NCBI RefSeq assembly: GCF_014863405.1
Contig: NZ_JACZZA010000009.1
Span: 1-64,000, forward strand
From: Dyella acidiphila
Lineage (GTDB): Bacteria; Pseudomonadota; Gammaproteobacteria; Xanthomonadales; Rhodanobacteraceae
Direction: 5' to 3'
DNA length: 64,000 nucleotides
Below are positions 55,399 to 63,329 of the stretch, piece after piece (positions within the stretch are counted from its first letter, which is position 1; each line of letters starts with the position of its first letter). Position numbers and translations under genes: made by a program. The notes under the pieces were generated by a model. It searched no databases. It worked only from the letters and a program-made list of their open reading frames with translations, and was not told the origin of the DNA.

Positions 55399-56553
55399 TC
55401 AGCAAGCGTTGCGAAGTACCCGCCGGGCGGCGCCCCGGGCGGCCCGATCGCGTTCGCTGAGGGTTTGGGTATCGACCACGGGCATCGGCGGCAGTTCCAT
55501 CAGAATCTGCTCGACCAGGTCGGCAACCGACGGCAGCGACAGGGAGCCGGCGAGGAAGGCCTCTACCGCCACCTCGTAAGCCGCGTTCAGGATGGTTGCC
55601 GCGTCGCCGCCTGCGCGCATGGCGTGGTAGGCGAGCGCAAGGCAGCGGAAGCTGGCCAGGTCCGGTTGCTCGATGGCCGGCGCGGTGGCGTCCGGCGTGT
55701 TGACCGCCGTTTCAGCCGATGCCGGCCACGCCAATGCGCGGGCAAGCACCTCCGGCAGCATTGCCGCGCCGGGCTGGATTCGCAGCTGGCCGTCGTCGTA
55801 CTCGATCCGCACGTGGGTTTGCGCCTGCGGTTGGATCATCGCCTCGATCCGATCGGGCGCATCTCGCAGCAAGGCTTTGGCGGCGATCGCCAGCAGGCCG
55901 TCGCGCATCAGGCAGGCTGCACCCACCGCGGCGCCAAGTTCACGGGGGTTGCGCGAGGTGCCGAGTTGCGCCGGAGTGACCCGCACTAACTGGGCTCGGC
56001 TCAAACCGGCGAGCGGCCCTCCCGCTCCAGCCAGCACGAGCCGTTCGGGGCGGCTTCCCGGGGCGGCCTCACCGAAGCCGACGAAGGCCGCGAATAGCTC
56101 CGATTGCAGCGGGATCAGCCCACCGCCGCCTTGATCGAGCGCCTGGCGCAATAGCGGGCCAGCGACGACGGCCGATTCTCGATTGCCCAGCAACAGATGC
56201 TTGCCGCTGCGTGCGGCGGCCAGGCTGGCCTCAATGCCGCTGGAACCGGCGATGCCGACGATCACCGTATCGCAGCCGCCTGAAGCCGCCGATGCGGCCA
56301 GGGCGCCCGGGCCGCTGGCGATATCGCAAGTCACGCCGGCTGCTGCCAGGCGGCGCGCCAGCGCACCTTCCAGGGCGGGATCCGCAATGACGGCGAGTTC
56401 GGGTCGATGGCGGACGCATTGCGCGGCCAGCGCGTCGACGTCGCGATACGCCGTCAGCACGCGTGCGCGGTAGCGCTCCGGATGGCCATGGATGAGCTTG
56501 AGCGCGCTGCTGCCGATCGCGCCGGTTGCACCCAATACGGCAACCTGGCGCAT
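55399..56553 (-). CDS. dxr: DXP reductoisomerase homologue with degenerate active site
   Basis: By position (between cdsA and rseP), length (384 residues) and overall similarity this is the dxr gene of the MEP isoprenoid pathway. The NADPH motif GATGAIGSS and the C-terminal LNAAYEVAVEAFLAG are kept. The active site is not: K125 of NKES is Arg (GNRES), the metal ligand D150 is Gln and H153 is Leu (PLQSEL in place of PVDSEH), and the segment that normally holds HP-W-MG, KISVDSAT and NKGLE reads TSRNPRELGA and LMRDGLL. So E231, S222, N227, K228 and H209 equivalents are lost. It is an intact frame, so it may be an active variant or a pseudoenzyme; see findings. Confidence 0.85.
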   Translation of the reverse strand: MRQVAVLGATGAIGSSALKLIHGHPERYRARVLTAYRDVDALAAQCVRHRPELAVIADPALEGALARRLAAAGVTCDIASGPGALAASAASGGCDTVIVGIAGSSGIEASLAAARSGKHLLLGNRESAVVAGPLLRQALDQGGGGLIPLQSELFAAFVGFGEAAPGSRPERLVLAGAGGPLAGLSRAQLVRVTPAQLGTSRNPRELGAAVGAACLMRDGLLAIAAKALLRDAPDRIEAMIQPQAQTHVRIEYDDGQLRIQPGAAMLPEVLARALAWPASAETAVNTPDATAPAIEQPDLASFRCLALAYHAMRAGGDAATILNAAYEVAVEAFLAGSLSLPSVADLVEQILMELPPMPVVDTQTLSERDRAARGAARRVLRNAC

Positions 56554-56565
56554 CGCCGGAATTAC

Positions 56566-57387
56566 TCAGAAGCCCAGCAGCAGCTTGCCGAGGGCGAAGA
56601 AGGGCAGCGCCGCAAAAACGCTGTCGAGGCGGTCCAGCAGGCCGCCATGGCCGGGGAACAGCACGCCGGAGTCTTTCACGTTGGCGTGCCGCTTCATCAG
56701 GCTTTCCAGCAGGTCGCCGACGATCGAGCTGGCCACGGTCACCACCGTCACCACCACCAGGCCGGCTAGGCGCGCGTCGCGCACACCGAGCAGCCAGCCG
56801 CCCGCCGCGATCACCACGGCGCTGGCGGCGAAGGCGCCGTACACGCCGGCCCAGGTCTTGCCCGGGCTGATCTGCGGCGCCAGCTTGCGCTTGCCGAAGA
56901 AGCGGCCGGAGAAATAAGCGCCCGTATCGGCGGTCCAGACCAGCAGCATGGCCAGAAACGCCCACACGTGGCCGTGCGGCTGGCTGCCATGGATGCTCAG
57001 GGCGGCCACCCAGGCCGGGAAGATCACGAACACACCGGCCAGCAATTTCAGATTGCGGTTCTCAGGGGTGGGCGCGGCAGCGAAGGCGAAATGGCGCAGC
57101 CACATGCAAACCACCAGCCACCAGGCCACCCCGGCGGCGATCAGCGCCGGCCACAGCCACGCCGAGGCACGCACCAGCCACAACAACACGAACAGCACCG
57201 CCGCCACGCCCAGCACCACACCGCGGGTGCGGCGGTCCTTCATGCCGGACAGCCGGGTCCACTCCCAGGTGGCCGCCAGGAACGCCGCGGCCAGCAGCCA
57301 GGCGAACAAGTCCGTCGGCACGAACAGGATCAGCAGGATGGCTAGCGGCGCAAGGAGCAGGGCGGTTAGAACGCGCTGTCGCAGCAT
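56566..57387 (-). CDS. cdsA: Phosphatidate cytidylyltransferase
   Basis: CdsA makes CDP-diacylglycerol, the precursor of all phospholipids, in the inner membrane. The 273-residue product has about eight hydrophobic segments and the family signature near the C terminus (SLMKRHANVKDSGVLFPGHG, then GLLDRLDS). It begins 16 bases after uppS and ends 12 bases before dxr. Confidence 0.95.
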   Translation of the reverse strand: MLRQRVLTALLLAPLAILLILFVPTDLFAWLLAAAFLAATWEWTRLSGMKDRRTRGVVLGVAAVLFVLLWLVRASAWLWPALIAAGVAWWLVVCMWLRHFAFAAAPTPENRNLKLLAGVFVIFPAWVAALSIHGSQPHGHVWAFLAMLLVWTADTGAYFSGRFFGKRKLAPQISPGKTWAGVYGAFAASAVVIAAGGWLLGVRDARLAGLVVVTVVTVASSIVGDLLESLMKRHANVKDSGVLFPGHGGLLDRLDSVFAALPFFALGKLLLGF

Positions 57388-57403
57388 GAAGGCTCCTTAA
57401 TGG

Positions 57404-58141
57404 TCAGGCCTGGGCGACCTGATCACCGGTACGGCCAAAGCGGCGCTCGCGGCGGGCAAAGTCATTGATGGCGTGCTGCAGCGAGATCTGGTTGAAGTCC
57501 GGCCACAGCGTATCGGTGAAATACAGCTCCGCATAGGCCAGCTGCCACAGCAGAAAATTGCTGACGCGGCGATCGCCGCCGGTGCGGATGAACAGGTCCA
57601 GCGGGGGCAGTTCGGCCAGGCTGGTGGAGGCATCGAAGGCGGTTTCGTCGATGGCGTCCATCGACAGCTCGCCCTGCGCCACGGCGGCGGCGAGCTTGCG
57701 TGCGGCCTGCACGATGTCCCAGCGGCCGCCGTAGTTCACCGCGATGCTCATCTGCAGCTTGCTGTTGCCGGCGGTGCGCTTCATGGCGCCCAGCATGCGC
57801 TGCTGCAGCGGCTTCTCGAACGCGCCCAGATCGCCGATGAAGCGCAGACGCACGCCGTTTTCGTCCAGCTCGTCGACTTCTTTGTCGAGCGCGCGCACGA
57901 ACAGGTCCAGCAGGGCGCCGACTTCTTCCGCCGGGCGCTGCCAGTTCTCGCTGGAGAAGGCAAACAAGGTCAGTGCTTCCACGCCTTGCCGCAGGCAGCC
58001 TTCCACCACTTCGCGCACAGCCTTGCGGCCGGCGTTATGGCCGAAGCTGCGCGGGCGATGGCGTGCTTTCGCCCAGCGGCCGTTGCCATCCATTACGATG
58101 CCGATGTGGCGAGGTAGGTAGGTTTGGGAAGTCGTGGTCAT
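57404..58141 (-). CDS. uppS: Undecaprenyl diphosphate synthase
   Basis: UppS extends farnesyl diphosphate with eight isopentenyl units to make the lipid carrier for peptidoglycan and O-antigen. The 245-residue product has HIGIVMDGNGRWAKARHRPR with the catalytic Asp, FAFSSENWQRP, and the C-terminal LFIRTGGDRRVSNFLLWQ with the family Arg residues. It needs isoprenoid precursors, which bears on the odd dxr two genes downstream. Confidence 0.96.
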   Translation of the reverse strand: MTTTSQTYLPRHIGIVMDGNGRWAKARHRPRSFGHNAGRKAVREVVEGCLRQGVEALTLFAFSSENWQRPAEEVGALLDLFVRALDKEVDELDENGVRLRFIGDLGAFEKPLQQRMLGAMKRTAGNSKLQMSIAVNYGGRWDIVQAARKLAAAVAQGELSMDAIDETAFDASTSLAELPPLDLFIRTGGDRRVSNFLLWQLAYAELYFTDTLWPDFNQISLQHAINDFARRERRFGRTGDQVAQA

Positions 58142-58449
58142 GGATGAAGCGTAGCGTCGACGACGATAGTTGCCTCGCTGGGGCGGGGGCGGAGCGCGCG
58201 TTCGTCAGGAAACGGCCACTTTTGGTCGCCGCTTGGCCTTTTGAAGGATGCAGCTTGCCACGGAAAGTTCCAGTGGGCCGATGCCGGCAGGGTGCCGGCC
58301 TGATACCCGCGGGAATGTCGCCTTGAGCTGGTGCGAACCTTCACCTGTGGCCCTCTCCCCTGTCCGAGAGCACGGAGCATAGCGTGCCGTGCGGCTTCGT
58401 TCCCATGTAATGGCGTGCCCACTGGCGGGCCGTGGCCGGTGGCGATGGA
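58142..58449 (-). promoter_or_regulatory. Intergenic region with possible sigma-E site before uppS
   Basis: No supported gene is in this 308-base gap. On the minus strand GGAACTT (58265-58271) is a full match to the sigma-E -35 consensus; 16 bases later TCCTT (58244-58248) is only a partial match to the -10 (TCTRA). If used, it would drive uppS, cdsA, dxr, rseP and bamA, some of which are sigma-E targets in Escherichia coli. The rest holds fragments of GC-rich hairpin repeats. Confidence 0.3.
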
Positions 58450-59007
58450 TCACATCGCCATCAGCTCTTCTTCCTTGGTCTTGGCCACCGCATCCACTTC
58501 CTTCACGAAGCGGTCGGTGAGCTTCTGGATCTCTTCGTCGGCCTTGCGCTCTTCGTCTTCGGTGATCTGCTTTTCTTTCAGCAGGTCCTTGACGTGCTGC
58601 AGGGCGTCGCGGCGCACGTTGCGGATCGCGATCTTGGCGTTTTCGCCCTCATGCGAGACGTGCTTGGCCAGCTCGCGGCGGCGCTCCTCGGTGAGCGGCG
58701 GCATGTTGAGGCGGATCACCGTGCCGGCGGTGGTCGGGGTAATGCCGATGTCGGAGGCCAGCAGCGCCTTCTCGATCGGGGCGACCATGTTCTTTTCGAA
58801 CGGCGTGATGATGATCGAGCGACCATCCGCCAGCGACACCGATGCAACCTGGTTCAGCGCCGTGTCCGAGCCGTAGTAGGGCACCTTGATGTGGTCGACC
58901 AGCGAGGTGCTGGCGCGGCCGGTGCGCAGGCGGGACAAGTCGTGCTTGAGGGCATCGATGCTCTTGCCCATGCGGGTCTGGGCATCGTTCTTGATGTCGT
59001 TGAGCAT
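58450..59007 (-). CDS. frr: Ribosome recycling factor
   Basis: RRF with EF-G splits post-termination ribosomes. The 185-residue product, the normal length, has the tRNA-shaped helical pattern: MLNDIKNDAQTRMGKSIDAL, LRTGRASTSLVDHIKVPYYG, and the C-terminal KADEEIQKLTDRFVKEVD. It lies between pyrH and uppS. Confidence 0.97.
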   Translation of the reverse strand: MLNDIKNDAQTRMGKSIDALKHDLSRLRTGRASTSLVDHIKVPYYGSDTALNQVASVSLADGRSIIITPFEKNMVAPIEKALLASDIGITPTTAGTVIRLNMPPLTEERRRELAKHVSHEGENAKIAIRNVRRDALQHVKDLLKEKQITEDEERKADEEIQKLTDRFVKEVDAVAKTKEEELMAM

Positions 59008-59128
59008 GAGTAAATCACCCGGTGGCGTGCAAGCCGGTCATTATAGCAGGGGGCCAAAGAGCGGGACGAGCGCCGGACCGCACCAGGCTGGATTTGCCCG
59101 TGCCGGCGGCCGCTCGTGCCGCTGGTGT

Positions 59129-59851
59129 TCAGCCAGCGTCGACCAGGGTGCCCACCTGTTCGCCGCGCATGATGCGCATCAGGTTGCCGGGCACGGTCAT
59201 GTCGTAGATGCGCAGGGGCATGCGGTGATCGCGGCACAGCGCGATGGCGGCGGTGTCCATCACCGCCAGCTTGCGTTCGATCACCTGGTCGTAGCTCAGC
59301 TGCTCGAAGCGCACCGCGTCGTGCACCTTGGCCGGGTCGGCGTTGTACACGCCGTCGACCTTGGTGGCCTTGAGCAGCAGGTCTGCACTCGTTTCGATCG
59401 CACGCAGCGCGGCGGCGGAATCGGTGGTGAAGAACGGATTGCCGGTACCGGCGGCAAACAGCACGATGCGGCCCTTTTCGATATGCCGGATGGCGCGGCG
59501 GCGGATGAAGTCCTCGGCCACGTCGTGGATCTGGATGGCGCTCATGACGCGGGCGAAGCCGCCGCGCTTCTCGATGGAATCCTGCATGGCCAGCGCGTTC
59601 ATCACGGTGGCCAGCATGCCCATGTGGTCGCCGGTGACGCGGTCCATGCCGGCCGCCGCCAGGCCGGCGCCGCGGAAGATGTTGCCGCCGCCGATCACCA
59701 CGCCGATCTGCACGCCGTAGCGCTGGATTTCAATGATTTCGTCGGCCAGGCGGCCGATGACTTTCGGGTCGATGCCGTAGTCGGCATCACCCATCAATGC
59801 TTCGCCGGAGAGCTTGAGCAGGATGCGTTGATACTTTAGCTGTTCGCTCAT
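59129..59851 (-). CDS. pyrH: Uridylate kinase
   Basis: PyrH phosphorylates UMP to UDP and belongs to the amino acid kinase family. The 240-residue product from ATG 59851 has [51 protein letters not shown] and a C-terminal [12 protein letters not shown] start twelve codons upstream is open but unsupported. tsf, the usual upstream neighbour, is displaced by two inserted genes. Confidence 0.96.
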   Translation of the reverse strand: MSEQLKYQRILLKLSGEALMGDADYGIDPKVIGRLADEIIEIQRYGVQIGVVIGGGNIFRGAGLAAAGMDRVTGDHMGMLATVMNALAMQDSIEKRGGFARVMSAIQIHDVAEDFIRRRAIRHIEKGRIVLFAAGTGNPFFTTDSAAALRAIETSADLLLKATKVDGVYNADPAKVHDAVRFEQLSYDQVIERKLAVMDTAAIALCRDHRMPLRIYDMTVPGNLMRIMRGEQVGTLVDAG

Positions 59852-59916
59852 GGAGGCTCCGGATTGTGAGATGCAAAACGGACGCATTGTAGCGGAGCCC
59901 GCCTGCCACGTCAGCG

Positions 59917-59940
59917 CATCCTCCCCACACGGGGAGGATG
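59917..59940 (-). terminator. Hairpin after the permease gene
   Basis: A perfect 10-bp stem (CATCCTCCCC at 59917-59926, complement at 59931-59940) with an ACAC loop lies 7 bases beyond the stop of the permease gene. There is no T run, so it may act with Rho or as an mRNA end protector. Confidence 0.5.
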
Positions 59941-59947
59941 TGAAGCC

Positions 59948-61291
59948 TCACAACTCCAACTGGACTTCGCGCTTGAGTACGCGCGTGCTTACCAGGTAGT
60001 AGGCGATGCCCAGGCCCAGCCAGGCCAGGCCGATCGCCTTGGCCTGCCAGTCCATCTGCCACAGCACATAGCCGATGATCAGCAGCCCGATCAGCGGAAA
60101 CACCAGGTGCAGCACCCAGCGCCTGGAGCGCTGGCGGATCATGTAGTGGTTGATCACCGACAGATGCAGCACCAGGAAGCCGCTGAGCGCACCGAAGTTG
60201 ACGATGCGGCTGAGGCTGTCGATATGGCTGGCGAAGGCCAGTCCGACCGCCAGCGACACCGCCGCCACCAGCAGCGTGCTGACATATGGCGTCTGGTATT
60301 TGGGGTGCACCTTGGCCAGCACATGCGGCAATTTGCGGTCGCGGCCCATGGCATACAGGATGCGCGAGATGGCCGCCTGCGCCACCAGCGCGTTGGCGAT
60401 GCCCCACGACAGTGCCGTGGCCCACATGGTGGCGTACTTGAGCGTGTTGCCGCCGGCCCGGGCGGCGGTTTCGTAGAAAGCCACGTCGTTATTGCTGAAC
60501 GACATGCCGCGGGCCAGGTCCACGGCAATCCAGGTCTGCAGGATGAACAGGGCGCCCACCACCAGCAACGCAACCAGGGACGCCTTGCCGACGCTGTCCA
60601 CGCCGTCGCGGCTTTCCTCCGACAACGTGGAGATGCCGTCGAAGCCGAGGAAGGACAGCACCGCGATCGACACCGCGCCGACCACCACCGACAGGCTGAA
60701 TTTCTCGGGGTTGTACAGCGGCGCCAGGGTGAGGCCGGTCGGATGGTCGCCGGAATACAGCGCAACCAGGCCGAGCACGATGAACACCGCCAGGATGATG
60801 CCTTCGGCAACCAGGATGTAGCGGTTGGCCTTGGCGGTGAATTCCACCCCGAACAGATTGATCAGCGTGTTGACGGCGATAAAGCCGGTCAGCCAGGCCC
60901 AGGCCGGCACACCGGGCACCATCGGCTGCAGGGCCGCCGCGCTGACGATATACAGCAGCGCCGGCACCAGGATGTAGTCGAGCAGGATCAACCAGCCGGA
61001 AAAGAAGCCGACCACTTCGTGAATGCCGCGCTGCGCATAGGCATACACCGAGCCTGCTACCGGAAAGGCGCGCGACATCGACCAGTAGCTCATCGCGGTG
61101 AAGAACATCGCGACCATGCCGATCAGATACGCCAGCGGCACCATGCCGCGCGCATCTTCGTACACATAGCCGAACACGCCGAACGGTGCGATCGGCACCA
61201 TGAAGATCATGCCGTACACGACCAGGTCGCGGATGCTGAGTGCGCGCTTGAGTTCCTGCTTGTAACCGAAGTTCTGTTCGACCGGCATCAT
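59948..61291 (-). CDS. APC family amino acid/polyamine permease
   Basis: The 447-residue product has about twelve hydrophobic segments and the APC pattern MIFMVPIAPFGVFGYV, MSRAFPVAGSVYAYAQRGI and LSFLGFDGISTLSEESRD in segment 6-7. It is closest in feel to the putrescine importer group (PuuP/YfnA-like). It overlaps the acetamidase gene by four bases (ATGA), so the two are co-translated, which suggests import of an amine or amide linked to that enzyme. Substrate is not proven. Confidence 0.88.
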   Translation of the reverse strand: MMPVEQNFGYKQELKRALSIRDLVVYGMIFMVPIAPFGVFGYVYEDARGMVPLAYLIGMVAMFFTAMSYWSMSRAFPVAGSVYAYAQRGIHEVVGFFSGWLILLDYILVPALLYIVSAAALQPMVPGVPAWAWLTGFIAVNTLINLFGVEFTAKANRYILVAEGIILAVFIVLGLVALYSGDHPTGLTLAPLYNPEKFSLSVVVGAVSIAVLSFLGFDGISTLSEESRDGVDSVGKASLVALLVVGALFILQTWIAVDLARGMSFSNNDVAFYETAARAGGNTLKYATMWATALSWGIANALVAQAAISRILYAMGRDRKLPHVLAKVHPKYQTPYVSTLLVAAVSLAVGLAFASHIDSLSRIVNFGALSGFLVLHLSVINHYMIRQRSRRWVLHLVFPLIGLLIIGYVLWQMDWQAKAIGLAWLGLGIAYYLVSTRVLKREVQLEL

Positions 61292-62193
61292 GCGTCCTGC
61301 AGGCTGATGTTGAGTTGGCGGGCAATCGACTTGGGCAGTGCGTAACGGCAGGTTTTCTGCGGATCGACCACCTGGCAGATCTGCAGATCGCCGGCAACGG
61401 AGAGCAGGTTCACCGCATCGTCGATGGACATGCCGGCGCGCTTGCTGACGAAGGACGCCATGTTGCGCGCCGCCAGATTGGCGGCATCGTCGAGCAAAGG
61501 CGCCGATGCGATGGTGTAGATCGCATCGGCGGTCTGTGCCATCGGCGTGGGCAGCTCGTGGTTTTTGAGCACCGCCACGCGCACGGTGACTTCTCCGGCG
61601 ATCTCCATGCCGCATACCGACACTTCGCCGTCGCCCATCGCCGCATGCAGATCACCCATTGCCAGCAATGCGCCGGGCACGTTCACCGGCAGATAGAGCG
61701 TGGTGCCCTCGGCGATGATCTTGCAGTCCATATTGCCGCCGTGGGCGTCGGGCGTGCCGCACGACACCGGCGCGCCGGCCGGCGCCGTGCCGATCACGCC
61801 GATCATCGGATTGAGCGGCACGCGCACGCCTTGCGGGAGCGTGGCGTGGCCATCGGCGATGGGAATGACGCGGATGGTCGGTGCGCTGATCTGGTCGCCG
61901 CATACGCCGAGCTTGGGCGCGGTCACCATCACGGCCTGGCGGTTCAGTGCGATGCGCTCGATATGCACGGCGAGCACGTCGCCGGGCTGTGCCTCGTCGA
62001 TATACACCGGACCGGTGGCGGGATTGACGCGCTGCCAGTCCAGCTCGCCGAACGCAGCATCGGCCGACTGGATCTGATCCTCGAAACAGTCGCAGGTCTC
62101 GAATACCAGGGTGCCGGGGCCGGCGATGCGCAATGCCGGCGCCTGCTCGGGGCCCATGGCGTAAATCAGATGGTTGCGGGTGACGCGATGCAC
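61288..62193 (-). CDS. Acetamidase/formamidase family protein
   Basis: FmdA/AmdA enzymes hydrolyse short amides to ammonia and the acid. The 301-residue product has PVYIDEAQPGDVLAVHIERI, PNPMIGVIG-like PLNPMIGVIGTAP, the GNMDCKII motif and GDLHAAMGDGEVSVCGMEI. The start is GTG 62193, supported by an excellent AAGGAGGT site five bases upstream. It is the first gene of a two-gene operon with the permease, inserted between tsf and pyrH. Confidence 0.9.
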   Translation of the reverse strand: MHRVTRNHLIYAMGPEQAPALRIAGPGTLVFETCDCFEDQIQSADAAFGELDWQRVNPATGPVYIDEAQPGDVLAVHIERIALNRQAVMVTAPKLGVCGDQISAPTIRVIPIADGHATLPQGVRVPLNPMIGVIGTAPAGAPVSCGTPDAHGGNMDCKIIAEGTTLYLPVNVPGALLAMGDLHAAMGDGEVSVCGMEIAGEVTVRVAVLKNHELPTPMAQTADAIYTIASAPLLDDAANLAARNMASFVSKRAGMSIDDAVNLLSVAGDLQICQVVDPQKTCRYALPKSIARQLNISLQDA

Positions 62194-62242
62194 AGGACCT
62201 CCTTGCGGCGATCGACTTTCGCCGACAGATCAGAACCAACGA

Positions 62243-62321
62243 TACCTAGGTGTCCGCCTACGGTGCAGGAAGGGCTTTGGGCAAGATATAAGTCAGATCC
62301 TAAATGCAGCTACCTAGGTGT
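62243..62321 (-). promoter_or_regulatory. Acetamidase promoter with paired ACCTAGGT boxes
   Basis: TACCTAGGTGT occurs twice in the same direction (62243-62253 and 62311-62321). On the minus strand TTATAT (62286-62291) is a possible -10 without a good -35. The upstream box would be centred roughly 35-40 bases before the start site, where an activator replaces a missing -35. The second box would be about 30 bases into the transcript. Confidence 0.45.
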
Positions 62322-62334
62322 AGAACGCGGGCAT

Positions 62335-62365
62335 AAAAAAAGCCGCGGAGATCCGCGGCTTTTTT
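62335..62365 (-). terminator. Terminator of the rpsB-tsf operon
   Basis: An 8-bp stem (GCCGCGGA at 62342-62349, complement at 62352-62359) is flanked by seven A and six T residues, giving a classic bidirectional terminator 20 bases after the tsf stop. Confidence 0.95.
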
Positions 62366-62384
62366 CGTAGGCGTTGCCCGGTTA

Positions 62385-63266
62385 TCAGGCGAGGCCGGCT
62401 TGCTTCATCACTTCGGCGGCGAAGTCGTCCTGCACCTTCTCGATGCCTTCGCCCACGGCCAGGCGGGCCACCGAGATCACGTCGGCGCCTTCCTTCTTCA
62501 GGGCGTCGCCAACCGTGGTGTTGGTGTCCAGCACATAGGCCTGGCCGAGCAGGGTCACTTCGGAAATGATCTTGCTGACCTTGCCGCCGACGATCTTTTC
62601 CAGGATCTCGGCCGGCTTGGCCTTGTCCTTCTCGGACATCTGGCTCAGCGCGATGTCCTTTTCCTTGGCCAGGAAGTCGGCCGGCACCTCTTCGGCGCGC
62701 ACATAGGCCGGGTTCATCGCCGCCACGTGCATGGCGATGCCCTTGGCCAGGTCTTCCGAGCCGCCCTTCAGGGCCACCAGCACGCCGATGCGGCCGCCGT
62801 GGATGTAGGCGGCGGTCACGCCGTCATTGGCCACGCGCGCCATGCGGCGCACCTGGATGTTCTCGCCGATGGTGGCGACCAGGGCCTTGGCGGCTTCTTC
62901 GACCGTGCCGCCGCCCGGATAGGCAGCAGCCTTCAGCGCGTCGATGTCGCTGGCGCCGGACTTCAGCGCCACGTCGGCGACGTTGTCGCTGAACTTCACG
63001 AAATCGGGGTTCTTGGTGACGAAGTCGGTTTCGCAGTTCACTTCCACCAGCACGGCGGCGCCGTTGCCCTGGGCGGTGACGATGCGGCCTTCGGCGGCCA
63101 CGCGGCCGGCCTTCTTGTCGGCCTTGGCCAGACCCGACTTGCGCAGCCATTCCATGGCGACTTCGATGTCGCCATTGTTTTCAACCAGTGCCTTCTTGCA
63201 CTCCATCATGCCGGCGCCGGAGCGCTCGCGCAGTTCCTTGACCAGTTGGGCGGAGATATCAGCCAT
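62385..63266 (-). CDS. tsf: Elongation factor Ts
   Basis: EF-Ts recycles EF-Tu from GDP to GTP. The 293-residue product has the UBA-like N terminus ([20 protein letters not shown]), the conserved [13 protein letters not shown], and [22 protein letters not shown]. It lies 63 bases after rpsB and ends at a strong terminator. Confidence 0.97.
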   Translation of the reverse strand: MADISAQLVKELRERSGAGMMECKKALVENNGDIEVAMEWLRKSGLAKADKKAGRVAAEGRIVTAQGNGAAVLVEVNCETDFVTKNPDFVKFSDNVADVALKSGASDIDALKAAAYPGGGTVEEAAKALVATIGENIQVRRMARVANDGVTAAYIHGGRIGVLVALKGGSEDLAKGIAMHVAAMNPAYVRAEEVPADFLAKEKDIALSQMSEKDKAKPAEILEKIVGGKVSKIISEVTLLGQAYVLDTNTTVGDALKKEGADVISVARLAVGEGIEKVQDDFAAEVMKQAGLA

Positions 63267-63329
63267 TGCAAAGTTCCTCGGGAATCTTGGTGATGCCGCG
63301 GCGGGATCCCGCCGCGGCAGCGGAGAGGC

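Noticed and set aside
58138-58422. A 94-codon minus-strand frame before uppS
   Set aside because: It overlaps the uppS start, has no family features and contains repeat fragments.
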